This document shows, in pieces, positions 44,301 to 52,988 of a DNA stretch of 64,000 nt (within the stretch, counting starts at the first letter, position 1; each line of letters opens with the position of its first letter). Both the position numbers and the translations under genes were made by a program. The stretch covers positions 1 to 64,000 of the forward strand of contig NZ_CAMPHI010000004.1 in the NCBI RefSeq assembly GCF_946885955.1. The letters run 5' to 3'. The notes under the pieces were generated by a model. That model did no database searches and had not been told where the DNA came from. It saw only the letters and a list, made by a program, of their open reading frames with translations. The DNA comes from an uncultured Pseudomonas sp. (GTDB lineage: Bacteria; Pseudomonadota; Gammaproteobacteria; Pseudomonadales; Pseudomonadaceae).

Positions 44301-44497
44301 TGACCCATTCGGTGTTCTGGGGCACGCTCGCCTACACCCTGATCGGCGGCACCTTCGCCGGAACGATCCTGACCCTGGTGTTCCTGCCGGCCATGTACGC
44401 CATCTGGTTCAGGATCAGGCCCGACGACAGCCGAGCCGTGCAGACGCAACCCGCAGAAACAGCCACAGCCACTGCCGCATTCAATTCAGCCAGATAG
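41372..44497 (+). CDS. RND-family multidrug efflux transporter
   Basis: This 1041-residue inner-membrane pump uses proton flow to export substrates through the tripartite complex. It has the RND duplicate architecture with two large periplasmic domains and twelve helices; helix 4 carries the proton-relay LGLLVDDAIIAIE. The first helix is preceded by NLSALAVRERAITLFLV, unlike the AcrB opening, and the sequence is closer to the shorter HAE1/MexK-like types. It is coupled to the adaptor by ATGA. The substrates are unknown. Confidence 0.92.
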   Translation: MSEGRFNLSALAVRERAITLFLVCLISLAGTVSFFKLGRAEDPAFTVKVMTIVTAWPGATAQEMQDQVAEKIEKRLQELRWYDRSETYTRPGLAFTILTLLDTTPPAQVQEQFYQARKKVGDEAIGLPSGVIGPMVNDEYADVTFALYALKAKGEPQRLLARDAEMLRQRLLHVPGVKKVNIVGEQPERVYVEFSHERLATLGIGPQEVFAALNSQNVLTPAGSVETQGPQVFIRLDGAFDELQKIRDTPVVAQGRTLKLSDIATVTRGYEDPATFIVRSGGEPALLLGVVMREGWNGLDLGQALDSEVSAINAELPLGMSLSKVTDQAVNISAAVDEFMVKFFVALLVVMLVSFLSMGWRVGVVVAAAVPLTLAAVFLVMLATGKNFDRITLGSLILALGLLVDDAIIAIEMMVVKMEEGYSRVKASAYAWSHTAAPMLSGTLVTAVGFMPNGFARSSAGEYTSNMFWIVGTALIASWLVAVVFTPYLGVKLLPDFKKVEGGHDALYDTPRYNRFRRVLARVIARKWLVAGSVVGLFVAAILGMSVVKKQFFPISDRPEVLVEVQMPYGTSIVQTSAATAKVEAWLAEQEEAKIVTAYVGQGAPRFYFSMAPELPDPSFAKIVIRTDNQDQRDALKHRLRQAIADGLAAEARVRVAQLVFGPYSPFPVAYRVTGPNPDKLREIAAEVQQIMHASPMMRTVNTDWGTRTPALHFNLQQDRLQAVGLTSSAVAQQLQFLLSGVPVTAVREDIRTVQVVARSAGDTRLDPARIADFTLAGANGQRIPLSQVGEVDVRMEEPIMRRRDRMPTITVRGDIADGLQPPDVSTAITRQLQPIMDKLPSGYRIVEAGSIEESGKATKAMLPLFPIMLAITLLIIILQVRSISAMVMVFLTSPLGLIGVVPTLILFQQPFGINALVGLIALSGILMRNTLILIGQIRHNEQAGLEPFRAVVEATVQRARPVILTALAAILAFIPLTHSVFWGTLAYTLIGGTFAGTILTLVFLPAMYAIWFRIRPDDSRAVQTQPAETATATAAFNSAR

Positions 44498-44509
44498 AGA
44501 GAAACCGCT

Positions 44510-45316
44510 ATGTCGAATTCCAAAGTTATCGTTGTTACCGGCGTGTCATCGGGTATCGGCCGAGCCGCCGCGGAGCATTTTGCCAAGCGCGGTTGCAAGG
44601 TATTCGGCAGCGTACGCAGCCTCGCGAAAGCGAGCCCACTACCTGGTGTCGAACTTATCGAGATGGATGTTCGCGACGATGCCTCCGTTCAGCGTGGCAT
44701 CCAGAGCATCGTCGACCAGGCCAAGCGCATCGACGTGCTGGTCAATAATGCGGGCGGCTCCCTGCTCGGCTCGATAGAAGAAACCTCGATAGCCGAAGCT
44801 CAGGCGCTGTTCGATACCAACCTGTTCGGCATCCTGCGCACCACACAAGCGGTACTGCCGCATATGCGCGAGCAAGGTTCCGGTCGCATCGTCAATGTCA
44901 GTTCGGTGCTCGGCTTCCTTCCGGCACCGTATATGGGGCTCTATTCAGCGTCCAAGCATGCCGTCGAAGGGCTGTCGGAAACCCTGGATCATGAGGTGCG
45001 CAAACTCGGCATCCGCGTGGTGCTTGTCGAACCCGCCTATACCAAGACCAGCCTGGATACCAATGCGCCCCAAGCGGCCAGCAAAATCCCAGCCTATGAC
45101 GCTGAGCGCGACATCGTTTCCCGCGCGATCGTAAAAAGTGTCAATGACGCCCCCAAGCCCGATGGCGTGGCGGCCACGATTGTCGATGCCGCTTTGGGCG
45201 CCTGGAAAATGCGCCGCACGCCCAAAGGCCAGGCCTCTGTTCTGAGCAAACTGCGCCGTTTCATGCCGGCCGGGCCCGTCGATGCAAGCCTGAGGAAGAC
45301 CTTCGGACTCGCCTGA
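44510..45316 (+). CDS. Short-chain dehydrogenase/reductase
   Basis: This 268-residue classical SDR has the cofactor motif [12 protein letters not shown] (NADP-type, with Arg at VRSL), NNAG, the catalytic Ser in VNVSSVLGF and YSASK with Tyr and Lys. The substrate is unknown. The ATG follows AGAGAGAAA, 13 bases after the RND pump gene, so it may be transcribed as the last gene of that operon, an arrangement seen in other TetR-controlled efflux loci. Confidence 0.88.
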   Translation: MSNSKVIVVTGVSSGIGRAAAEHFAKRGCKVFGSVRSLAKASPLPGVELIEMDVRDDASVQRGIQSIVDQAKRIDVLVNNAGGSLLGSIEETSIAEAQALFDTNLFGILRTTQAVLPHMREQGSGRIVNVSSVLGFLPAPYMGLYSASKHAVEGLSETLDHEVRKLGIRVVLVEPAYTKTSLDTNAPQAASKIPAYDAERDIVSRAIVKSVNDAPKPDGVAATIVDAALGAWKMRRTPKGQASVLSKLRRFMPAGPVDASLRKTFGLA

Positions 45317-45412
45317 ACACCTGGCCGCGCTCGTCCTCCAAGCGGCCAGCAAGAAACAACCGGGCGGCGCTTGCTGCGAGGCGCCGCCCCCTGTGAAAAG
45401 CGAGGTATGACG

Positions 45413-46009
45413 ATGAGTCCAGGCTCCAACCATGGCAGAAGGCTAAAGGCTCGGCTGGCCAGGAAACGGGAGATTCTGCGGGCGGCGAGCGAGGTGTTTG
45501 CCGCGCTTGGCTACGAGTTGGCCAACATGCAGGTAATCGCGGAGTCCGCCAGCGTGACGAAAGCGACGCTCTATGCGCATTTCGAAAACAAGGCCCAGCT
45601 GTTTCGGGCCGTCATCGAGTACTGGATGGAGGAACTGCCAGAGCCGGCGCTGGCGGACCCCGTGGAAGGTAATCTGCGCGCGCAGCTTAATGAAGTCGCC
45701 CAGGCGCTACTGCGGCAAGCCGGGCATCCGGCAGCGCTTGCGCTTACACGCATGCTGGTGCGGTCCAACTGGATTCCACAGAAGCGCTGGCGCCAACGTC
45801 ACCGCCCATATCGCCTGTATCTGGAAAAGACCTTGTCCCGGTGCACCCACTGTAGCGATCCCGCGCAGGCCGCCGCCCAGTTCCTGCTGCTAGCTGTCGG
45901 CAGCCTCGAGCCCAGTATCGTCCTGCCTGTGGATGAAGCCCGCGTCATTGCTGCCGTGGATCTTTTCGTCCGAGCCTATGCCGACCTTGAATCTGCCGTA
46001 TGCGCATAG
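45413..46009 (+). CDS. TetR-family transcriptional regulator
   Basis: This 198-residue regulator has an HTH (RAASEVFAALGYELANMQVIA and SVTKATLYAHFENKAQLFRAV), and a C-terminus rich in cysteine (SRCTHCSDPAQ), which could sense oxidants or metal. I use the second ATG (MSPGSNHG), which has GAGG at 7 bases; the first ATG two codons upstream is too close to it. It is downstream of the SDR gene in the same direction and may be part of that unit. Confidence 0.85.
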   Translation: MSPGSNHGRRLKARLARKREILRAASEVFAALGYELANMQVIAESASVTKATLYAHFENKAQLFRAVIEYWMEELPEPALADPVEGNLRAQLNEVAQALLRQAGHPAALALTRMLVRSNWIPQKRWRQRHRPYRLYLEKTLSRCTHCSDPAQAAAQFLLLAVGSLEPSIVLPVDEARVIAAVDLFVRAYADLESAVCA

Positions 46010-46155
46010 CCCATAAGAAGCAACCAGCTCGCTCAAGCTCAATGTTGAGCGCTTGCGATGCAGGGCGTCAGCAGATGCATTCCCATGCAGAGCGTAATAA
46101 GGGTCGGTCGTGACAGGCAGGCGTCGGCCAGAAAGATCCGGAGCAACCGAAAGCC

Positions 46156-47139
46156 TCAGGTATCGGGGGCAACCTGGCTCAGAACCGAGCGTTCAGGGCT
46201 TTCACGGCATTCGGCCCTACGCCGCAGCCCATCGATGTCACGCTTGGGTGGCGCACCGAACAGGCGCGCGTATTCGCGACTGAAATGCGAGGGGCTCTCG
46301 TAGCCGACCCGGAACGCGGCGGTTGCGGCGTCCAGGTCCTCATTCAGCATCAGGCCTCGCGCCTCATTCAGTCGCAGCCATTTCTGGTACTGCAAGGGGC
46401 TCATGGCGGTGAACTGGCGAAAGTGATGGTGCAGGCTCGATGTACTCATTTGCACATGCGCTGCCAGCTCGTCGATCCGCAGGGCCGCCGTGTAATTCGC
46501 TTTCAGCCAGTCGATGGCTCTGGCAACACGATGACCCTGGCTGCCAACCGAGGTGATTTGCCAGAGACGCGCGGCCTGATCGCTCATCAGCAGGCGATAG
46601 TGAATCTCCCGCTCGATAAGCGGCGCGAGCAAGGGAATCGCGCTGGGCTCGTCGAGCAAATCCAGCAGCCGCTTGAACGGATCGAGCAATGCCGGCGTCA
46701 TGCTGCCGATACCGATGGCCCTGTCGCCTGCAAGCTCGGCGGGCAGAGGCAACCCGCCTTGGGCGATCAACTCCGCGATGGTGCGCAGATCGAGCTTGAA
46801 AGTAAGCCCCAGGCAAGGGCTCTCCCGGCTGGCGCTGACCACTTGCGAATTGGCCGGAAGATCCAGCGACGTGATGAGGAAGCGGTCGCCATCGTAAGGA
46901 TAGGCTTCCCCTCCCACCAGCATCTGCTTCTCGCCTTGGACGACCAGAACCACGCTGGGCTCTATCAGGCAAATGGCGGGCGGCGCAGGCGCCTCGCGCC
47001 GGAACAAGCCAAGGCTGGCAATAGAGGTAGAGCAGTCCGTGCTGCCTGTGGTCCATCGCCCGAGCGTCTCGATCATCGGTGCCTGCACGGCGCTTAGCCG
47101 CTCCGAGTCATCTCGCCCACCCCGTATGTGAACTGCCAC
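46156..47139 (-). CDS. AraC-family transcriptional regulator
   Basis: About 327 residues with an N-terminal AraC_N domain (LGLFRREAPAPPAICLIEPSVVLVVQGEKQ in segments) and a C-terminal HTH_18 pair (IDELAAHVQMSTSSLHHHFRQ, then AAFRVGYESPSHFSREYARLFG). The start is uncertain: a GTG with GGGAG upstream at 47139 fits, while an ATG at 47076 would begin at the domain edge. It is divergent from the alpha/beta hydrolase gene, which is its likely target. Confidence 0.83.
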   Translation of the reverse strand: MAVHIRGGRDDSERLSAVQAPMIETLGRWTTGSTDCSTSIASLGLFRREAPAPPAICLIEPSVVLVVQGEKQMLVGGEAYPYDGDRFLITSLDLPANSQVVSASRESPCLGLTFKLDLRTIAELIAQGGLPLPAELAGDRAIGIGSMTPALLDPFKRLLDLLDEPSAIPLLAPLIEREIHYRLLMSDQAARLWQITSVGSQGHRVARAIDWLKANYTAALRIDELAAHVQMSTSSLHHHFRQFTAMSPLQYQKWLRLNEARGLMLNEDLDAATAAFRVGYESPSHFSREYARLFGAPPKRDIDGLRRRAECRESPERSVLSQVAPDT

Positions 47140-47388
47140 CTCAGTCTCCCGACCTGTGTTTGCCAGAAGCCTATCCGACCGAGGCGCCAACAAGAATGAA
47201 AAATCCGTAGCGCCGGAGAATCAGGCAATAAACCTAGAGGATTCGTGTACCGACGAACGAGCCCGCAAAACCATCATGCAGTCTGTAGCCACGTGAGAAA
47301 TCCCAGGCGACAGGCTGTCACGCCCCTGGGTGAAGCGTGGAACTCCCGCAGCGATTTCTGCAAGAGCCAACCCACCGGAGGTATCCCA

Positions 47389-48477
47389 ATGGGCAGTCCG
47401 TATTCCCGTAAGCAACTTTTCCAGAGCGCCATCCTTGCCTGCACAGCAATGCTGGCGAGTGCTCAGCCCGCTCTGGCGCAGAGCCATTCAACTTCAGGCG
47501 AGGACAATGCCATGCATCTGACGCAAGAGTGGGATAAAACCTTTCCCCAAAGCGCCAAGGTCGACCACCAGAAGGTGACGTTCAAGAACCGCTACGGCAT
47601 TACCCTGGCAGCCGATCTGTATCTGCCCAAAAGCCGTGGCAGCCAGCGACTGGCGGCGCTTGCCATCGGTGGCCCGTTTGGCGCCGTGAAAGAGCAATCG
47701 TCGGGCCTCTATGCGCAAACCATGGCAGAGCGCGGTTACGTCACGCTTGCGTTCGATCCGTCCTTTACCGGCGAAAGTAGCGGCGAGCCCCGCAATGTAG
47801 CCTCTCCGGACATCAACACCGAAGATTTCAGTGCCGCCGTGGACTTTCTGGGGCTGCAGTCTGCTGTCGACCGCAACCGGATCGGCATCATCGGCATCTG
47901 CGGCTTCGGCGGTATGGGCCTGAACGCGGCCGCGGTGGACAAACGCATCAAGGCCGCGGTCACCACCAGCATGTACGACATGTCGCGCACCATGGCCAAA
48001 GGCCTGAACGATAGCCTGACCCCAAAGCAACGCACGCAGATGCTGGAGCAGATGAGCCAGCAGCGTTGGCTGGATGCCGAGAAGGGCTCCCCGGCCGCCG
48101 GGCCACGGATTCTACCCGAGACGCTGGAGGGCAACAGGAGCCCGATCATCGAGGAGTTTTTTGACTACTACCGGACGCCGCGCGGGTACCACAAGAACGC
48201 GCCGAACTCGAACGGCGCCTGGACCGCCACGACCCCGATGTCATTTATGAACCTTCCGCTGCTGACCTACGTCGACGAGATCTCGCCGCGCCCGATTTTG
48301 TTGATTGCCGGCGAAAATGCCCACTCCCGGTATTTCAGCGAGGATGCCTACAAAGCCGCGGCAGAGCCGAAGGAACTGCTGATCATCAAGGACGCCAACC
48401 ACGTCGACCTGTACGACCGTATGGATAAAATTCCGTTTGACGCGATTTCCGCGTTCTTCGGCAAACACCTTCAATAG
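47389..48477 (+). CDS. Alpha/beta hydrolase (dienelactone hydrolase/YcjY-like) with signal peptide
   Basis: This 362-residue protein has a signal peptide (AILACTAMLASAQPALA) and an alpha/beta hydrolase fold. The nucleophile elbow is GICGFGG, with Cys in place of Ser, as in dienelactone hydrolases and many YcjY-like proteins; catalytic Asp and His candidates are in LLIAGEN and DANHVDLYD. The start has GGAGG at good distance. It is divergent from an AraC regulator, and a terminator follows. The substrate is unknown. Confidence 0.82.
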   Translation: MGSPYSRKQLFQSAILACTAMLASAQPALAQSHSTSGEDNAMHLTQEWDKTFPQSAKVDHQKVTFKNRYGITLAADLYLPKSRGSQRLAALAIGGPFGAVKEQSSGLYAQTMAERGYVTLAFDPSFTGESSGEPRNVASPDINTEDFSAAVDFLGLQSAVDRNRIGIIGICGFGGMGLNAAAVDKRIKAAVTTSMYDMSRTMAKGLNDSLTPKQRTQMLEQMSQQRWLDAEKGSPAAGPRILPETLEGNRSPIIEEFFDYYRTPRGYHKNAPNSNGAWTATTPMSFMNLPLLTYVDEISPRPILLIAGENAHSRYFSEDAYKAAAEPKELLIIKDANHVDLYDRMDKIPFDAISAFFGKHLQ

Positions 48478-48483
48478 TCAGAA

Positions 48484-48520
48484 AGGCCATCCAGCAACTC
48501 AGCCCTGGTTGGCCTCTTTT
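48484..48520 (+). terminator. Rho-independent terminator after the hydrolase gene
   Basis: AGGCCATCCAG (48484-48494) pairs with CTGGTTGGCCT (48505-48515) with one mismatch, followed by CTTTT. It lies 7 bases past the hydrolase stop. Confidence 0.72.
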
Positions 48521-48556
48521 GACCCCGTAACGGTGCCTTCGCACTGTTCGTGTCAG

Positions 48557-48949
48557 CTACTCCTCAAAGCGCCCCGTGGCATCGCGATCGCGCTCGTATC
48601 GTCGCGCGAGCGGGAACGGCGGCAACCAGGACTCGCGACGGACGATCCAGCTTTCGTAGGTTGGCATCAGTTGGTCGGGGGCACCCAGGGACCCCAGGTT
48701 CACTTCGATTTCGTCAGCGGTGCGGGCGAAAACCGACGAGCCGCAGCGGGGACAGAAGAACCGCCCGGCATAGTCGTGTGTTTCGCCATCGATCGTCACC
48801 GCATCCTGAGGGAACACCGCGGCGGCGAAAAAAAGGGCCCCGTGATGCTTGCGACAATCGAGACAGTGACAAAGGCCAACCCGGTATGGCCGCCCCGCCG
48901 CCACAATCCGGACGTTGCCGCAAAGACAGCCACCGGTGAATCGGTCCAT
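48557..48949 (-). CDS. GFA-family (glutathione-dependent formaldehyde-activating-like) protein
   Basis: This 130-residue zinc protein has the GFA/CENP-V fold signatures: GGCLCGNVRI, CHCLDCRKHHGALF and FFCPRCGSSVFAR, which provide the Cys-ligated zinc sites. The founding members were proposed to aid glutathione adduct formation with formaldehyde, but most homologues have unknown roles. I use the ATG giving MDRFTGG, with GAGGAG upstream; the longer frame to 49159 has no start signal. Confidence 0.88.
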   Translation of the reverse strand: MDRFTGGCLCGNVRIVAAGRPYRVGLCHCLDCRKHHGALFFAAAVFPQDAVTIDGETHDYAGRFFCPRCGSSVFARTADEIEVNLGSLGAPDQLMPTYESWIVRRESWLPPFPLARRYERDRDATGRFEE

Positions 48950-49219
48950 GCTGCGTCTCCTCTCAATGAAACGGTCGGAATGTTGACAACGAACCTCGCC
49001 GATCATCCATACAAGATGCGCCAGCCCTTGCGGCTGTATGTGTTCGTCGGCTGCGCGCACCGAAACGCGCCGGCGTGAGCCATGATCAGTGGCTGTGAAA
49101 ATAGCAGCTAAACGACTACCAAGAGTCGTCTGCTGCTGGTCATGGCAGGACTCGGTCACACCGGACCGTTCTGCAAAACGCGTAGCAGGCTGTTAGCAGG
49201 CAAGGGAATTCAGGACGCT

Positions 49220-49904
49220 ATGATTGACCACGCGCAACTCCATCGAGATGGCTATGCACTGCTCCGTCGAGCGATCCCGGTCGAATGGCTGGATGACCTT
49301 AGCGCGGCGTTCGATGTAGGCGTGAAGCCGTCAGACCAATGGCCCGTGCCGCGGGCCATGAACTGGCGCCATTCTGTTGGACTTCGACTCGAAGGTTCAA
49401 GCCGTGCGTCGTCTGTCGGCGCTGCTGGCGGTGGTTGGTGAGTTGATCGGTGAACGGTTCTTCCTCTCGCAGGTGGAGGGTCGCGAGCCCCTTGCAGATG
49501 GCGGTCATCAGCAGCTGCACCGCGATTTGTCGGCTCAACGGCCGGGCGACATTGTGAACGCCCTGGCTTATTTCGACGATTATGGCCTCTAGAACGGCGC
49601 GACCCGTATCGTCCCCGGCAGCCATCGTTCCAAGCAGGGAGCGCCGCCATTCGACTTCAATGACGAGTCCAGGTCTGTGCATCTTTCAGGCTCCGCTTGG
49701 GACATCCTGGTGTTCGATGCCGATCTGGTGCATGCGGGCAGTCTGAACTCAAACGGCGCACGCCGTCGCTCCATCCTGATCAGCTATTTTTCGGAGCCTC
49801 TATACGCGTCACACCTCGAAACAGCGGGCCTGCGAAGTATTCGGATGGACACGGCCGATCGATTCGACCTCCTCAGATTTTGCCTGGGTAGATATGTCAC
49901 CTAA
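49220..49904 (+). pseudogene. Broken phytanoyl-CoA dioxygenase-family (PhyH) gene
   Basis: Frame 1 starts MIDHAQLHRDGYALLRRAIP, typical for PhyH. Near 49365-49380 the frame shifts to one that carries the Fe ligand motif HRD in QQLHRDLSAQRPGDIVNAL, then an in-frame TAG at 49590-49592 (where family members have a charged residue before NGATRIVPGSH), and the distal His in FDADLVHAGSLN. Two independent lesions mean that it is probably a true pseudogene. The intact protein would be an Fe(II)/2-oxoglutarate oxygenase. Confidence 0.82.
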
Positions 49905-49922
49905 CTGTCCGAAGCTAACGAG

Positions 49923-51170
49923 CTAGTTGCACAAATCGCTGCCCCCGGTTGCTCCGGTTGTTTTCAGGGGAACCTCAGCGTTCGCCCCCTCGGAGAGTTG
50001 CGCGATCAGCGTCGCCAGGTAGTGGCTGCCATGCTCGCCGATGGCCTGCCGCAGTGCCTTTTCCGACACGGTGGCCGGATTGTGGCTGGTGGCGCGGCAG
50101 AATCGGTAGACCACTTCGACGATGACGGCGGGCGTCGGGGCCTGCGCAGTTTCCAGGTCGCAGTGGGCCAACAGCAGGTAGCGCAGGCTCAGGGTTCGCA
50201 CCGCCAGGGTCGCGGCCCATTCCAGCAGATTCAAGCCATAGTCCTGGCCGGCGCTGGTGGTGGAAATAAACGGAAAACCGGTGCGGGTCATCTCCGCAGC
50301 GATAAAACGCTTGAGGATCGCATCAAGGGTGCTGCGGACCTCGCCCCGGTACAGGGCCCGGTAAGCCGGACTCAGGGTGCGTTGCTCGTCGGCCGCGCCA
50401 GACGGCAACGCGGCAGCGCGGCTGCGCAGCGTTTGTGCGACCGTGGGCGCCTGAAGGGTTTCCGCCAGCACCTCCAGCAGCGGATCGGCGGCGAGCGGCT
50501 CGCTCTGAATCGCCAGCGGCTCGGGTTCGGCCATCCGCTGCTGAATTTCCCCCGCCCACTGTGCGTGGGGCAAGGGTTCCAGGCGACCCGCCAAGGCGAA
50601 CAAGCGCATCAGCGCCTGTTCGGCGGACGTCGCGGGCGCCAGTGCCAGGTCCAGGACGGCTCTCACCACCACGCGCCGATCGGCGGCTTGCAGGTCATCG
50701 AACGACTGGTTGCGCACATCGGAGAGATGGAAATCGTCCTGCTGGGTTTCCTCCAGGCGGAACGGCTCCTCGCCGTAGAGGCACAGGCGGGCGATTTCGG
50801 GGCAGCCCATGCTTGCCGACTTAACCAGCGAGCCATTGATCAGGCGGAACATGCGCGGGAAGTTGGCGCAGATATTGGAAAGGGCCTTCTCGCCGTGCTG
50901 CGCGTGCACCTTGCAACTTCCCCCTTGCAGCGCGACGCAGTGACCGTCGGGGCCCTTGCCGATCTGGTAACCGCCATCGTCCTTGACGATCAGGTTTTCA
51001 TAGATCGGCAGCGTCTGGCCGAACACGCCCCGGTCGCGCTCGCTGACGGAAATCCGCCAGTCCTTGCAACAGGTGTCTTCGCAACGGTCCACCAGGCAAG
51101 CGAAACGCTGTACGTAATTGAAAACATCGACGGATAAGGTGCCCACGAGACGCTCCAGGTCCTGGTTCAT
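49923..51170 (-). CDS. FliB-like flagellin lysine-N-methylase family protein
   Basis: This 415-residue protein has the cysteine-rich N-terminus of FliB proteins: FACLVDRCEDTCCKDWRISV, then HCVALQGGSCKVHAQHGEKAL and ICANFPR, which hold an iron-sulfur cluster site. FliB methylates lysines on flagellin. No flagellin or flagellar gene lies nearby, so this may be a remote copy acting on flagellin encoded elsewhere, or a paralogue with another target. The C-terminal 200 residues are helical. Confidence 0.83.
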   Translation of the reverse strand: MNQDLERLVGTLSVDVFNYVQRFACLVDRCEDTCCKDWRISVSERDRGVFGQTLPIYENLIVKDDGGYQIGKGPDGHCVALQGGSCKVHAQHGEKALSNICANFPRMFRLINGSLVKSASMGCPEIARLCLYGEEPFRLEETQQDDFHLSDVRNQSFDDLQAADRRVVVRAVLDLALAPATSAEQALMRLFALAGRLEPLPHAQWAGEIQQRMAEPEPLAIQSEPLAADPLLEVLAETLQAPTVAQTLRSRAAALPSGAADEQRTLSPAYRALYRGEVRSTLDAILKRFIAAEMTRTGFPFISTTSAGQDYGLNLLEWAATLAVRTLSLRYLLLAHCDLETAQAPTPAVIVEVVYRFCRATSHNPATVSEKALRQAIGEHGSHYLATLIAQLSEGANAEVPLKTTGATGGSDLCN

Positions 51171-51417
51171 TCATGGGTAAGTGGAAAATCGTCGCCAACG
51201 GTTCCGCCGTGGCCTGGCCACAACAAGGCGACAAGACACCGGTGACACCGACCTAGGGGGTCACTAGACGGCCGGCGCAGGGATGCCATCACCAGATATC
51301 GACGGGCGAATTTTGATTGGCTGTCGATTCCGCCCGCTCCCGTTCGATTAGATCAGGCGTCAAGCGAAATAGTGGCCTCTGAAAACCAGTTGCATCTGAA
51401 AACCAATGGAGCCGGAA

Positions 51418-52077
51418 ATGATCAAGCTATACGGAACACCCCCGACCCGCGCCCTGCGCGTTATCTGGTTGCTCAACGAACTGGGCCTGGAGTACGAGAC
51501 GCTGCCGGTAAACCTCCTGCAAGGCGAAAACCAGCAACCGGACTTTCTCGCGCTCAATCCCGCCGCCAAGGTTCCGGTGTTGGTCGATGGCAGCCTCGTG
51601 CTAAGCGAATCTGCCGCGATCCAGCTCTACCTGGCCGAAAAATATCCCGAGGCGGGATTTATCCCCGAGGCGCTAGAGGACAGAGCCCAGATGTACCGCT
51701 GGATGTTCTTCCTGGTGACCGAGATAGAGCAGCCTTTGTGGCGCATCGCGCGTCACAGCTTCATTTACCCGGAGGAAAAGCGACTGCCCGAGGATATCGA
51801 CCTGGCAAGGCAGGAGTGCCAGGCGATGCTGGCAGTGCTCGAACGCCACATGCAGGAACGCGCGTTCATGGTTGCCGACCGGCTCAGCGTGGCCGACTTC
51901 AACGCCGCCTACACGCTGGACTGGGCGAACCAGGAGAAGCTGCTCGACGACGCGCCGCGATTGCGAGAGTACCTGCAGTCGATGTACGCCCGCCCCACGG
52001 CGCCGCCAACCATCGCCGAGGCACTCGCGGCACTTGAAAGCCGAGCTACCCGCGACGAAGAGTTGGCGCCCAGGTAG
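51418..52077 (+). CDS. Glutathione S-transferase family protein
   Basis: This 219-residue protein has a thioredoxin-like N-terminal domain (LYGTPPTRALRVIWLLNELG, NPAAKVPVLVDG, SLVLSESAAIQLYLAEKYP), with the glutathione-binding Val-Pro and Glu-Ser, and an all-helical C-terminal domain (FMVADRLSVADFNAAYTL). The usual catalytic Ser/Cys near the N-terminus seems to be Thr-Pro-Pro-Thr. I use the ATG giving MIKLYG, which has GGAG upstream. The substrate is unknown. Confidence 0.87.
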   Translation: MIKLYGTPPTRALRVIWLLNELGLEYETLPVNLLQGENQQPDFLALNPAAKVPVLVDGSLVLSESAAIQLYLAEKYPEAGFIPEALEDRAQMYRWMFFLVTEIEQPLWRIARHSFIYPEEKRLPEDIDLARQECQAMLAVLERHMQERAFMVADRLSVADFNAAYTLDWANQEKLLDDAPRLREYLQSMYARPTAPPTIAEALAALESRATRDEELAPR

Positions 52078-52250
52078 AGCCGTGGCCGGAGCCAAAGCAG
52101 GCTGGCGATAGTCTACTGCTGGTCGGTGGCTAGCATTAACAATCGGCAGCTTCGAGGCGCACACGGTAATCAACAACTAGCGCCCCGCCGCCGCTTCGCT
52201 CTGCCTGCACAGCTACATTTAGATATCAGCCCCACTTATGGAGACCCGAG

Positions 52251-52730
52251 ATGAACAGTAAAAACACCATCTGCCTCTGGTACGACGGCGCTGCACTGGA
52301 CGCTGCGACCTTCTATGCAGAAATCTTCCCGGACAGCGCGGTAATCGCCGTCCATCACGCGCCTGGCGACTATCCGTCGGGCAAGCAGGGCGATGTGCTG
52401 ACGGTCGAGTTCACGGTGATGGGCATCCCTTGCCTCGGCCTCAACGGCGGCTCGGCGTTCAAGCACAGCGAGGCGTTCTCGTTCCAGGTTGCGACCGACG
52501 ACCAAGCCGAGACGGACCACCTATGGAACGCGATTGTCGGAAACGGCGGCCAGGAAAGCGCATGCGGCTGGTGCAAAGACAAATGGGGCCTGTCATGGCA
52601 GATCACGCCACGCGTACTGATGACCGCGATTAGCAGCCCTGACCAGGCAGCGGCCAAGCGCGCATTCGAAGCGATGATGGGCATGCAAAAGATCGATATA
52701 GCAGCGATAGAAGCGGCGTTGAAGGGTTGA
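52251..52730 (+). CDS. VOC-superfamily (PhnB-like) protein
   Basis: This 159-residue protein has the PhnB-type paired beta-alpha-beta modules: ICLWYDGAALDAATFYAEIFPDS at the start, VEFTVMGIPCLGLNGG, and CGWCKDKWGLSWQITPRVL. These define the 3-demethylubiquinone methyltransferase-like domain, of which most members have unknown function. The ATG follows GGAGACCCGAG. It lies alone, and a short GC hairpin follows. Confidence 0.85.
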   Translation: MNSKNTICLWYDGAALDAATFYAEIFPDSAVIAVHHAPGDYPSGKQGDVLTVEFTVMGIPCLGLNGGSAFKHSEAFSFQVATDDQAETDHLWNAIVGNGGQESACGWCKDKWGLSWQITPRVLMTAISSPDQAAAKRAFEAMMGMQKIDIAAIEAALKG

Positions 52731-52757
52731 TCAGTGGCGAGGCTGAGGCTGTGATCC

Positions 52758-52782
52758 CCCCGATGGCTACACCTTCGGGGGT
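52758..52782 (+). terminator. Possible terminator hairpin after the VOC gene
   Basis: CCCCCGA (52758-52764) pairs with TCGGGGG (52776-52782) across an 11-base loop, 28 bases past the stop. It has no T-run, so it is a weak call. Confidence 0.4.
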
Positions 52783-52852
52783 GTTGGTGTTGCTATGGCG
52801 GCGCCCGCGCCATGGCGGATACCAAGGCCCATGCCAACAAGCTACGGCTACA

Positions 52853-52869
52853 GCTGAATCAAATTCAGC
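52853..52869. promoter_or_regulatory. Palindrome upstream of hipA, possible HipB site 1
   Basis: GCTGAAT-CAA-ATTCAGC is a perfect inverted repeat. It shares the CTGA(A)T core with the palindrome at 52955-52976 and with GATTCAGCAT at 52889-52898. Confidence 0.55.
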
Positions 52870-52954
52870 TAAACAGCATTAAAGTGCCGATTCAGCATGA
52901 AAAAGACCCAACTTAAAGATTTATATTGCCGATTAGCCAGTCGTAACCCAAAAT

Positions 52955-52976
52955 AATCAGCATCTTAATGCTGATT
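52955..52976. promoter_or_regulatory. Palindrome at the hipA start, likely HipB operator
   Basis: AATCAGCAT-CTTA-ATGCTGATT is a perfect 9+9 inverted repeat. It covers the first in-frame ATG of the hipA frame (52968), which argues that translation starts at 52989 and that this is the operator bound by the HTH partner. Confidence 0.72.
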
Positions 52977-52988
52977 CAGGTTGCCGCC

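Noticed and set aside
52968..52988. First ATG of the hipA frame
   Set aside because: It lies inside the 22-bp palindrome that looks like the operator and has no ribosome binding site.
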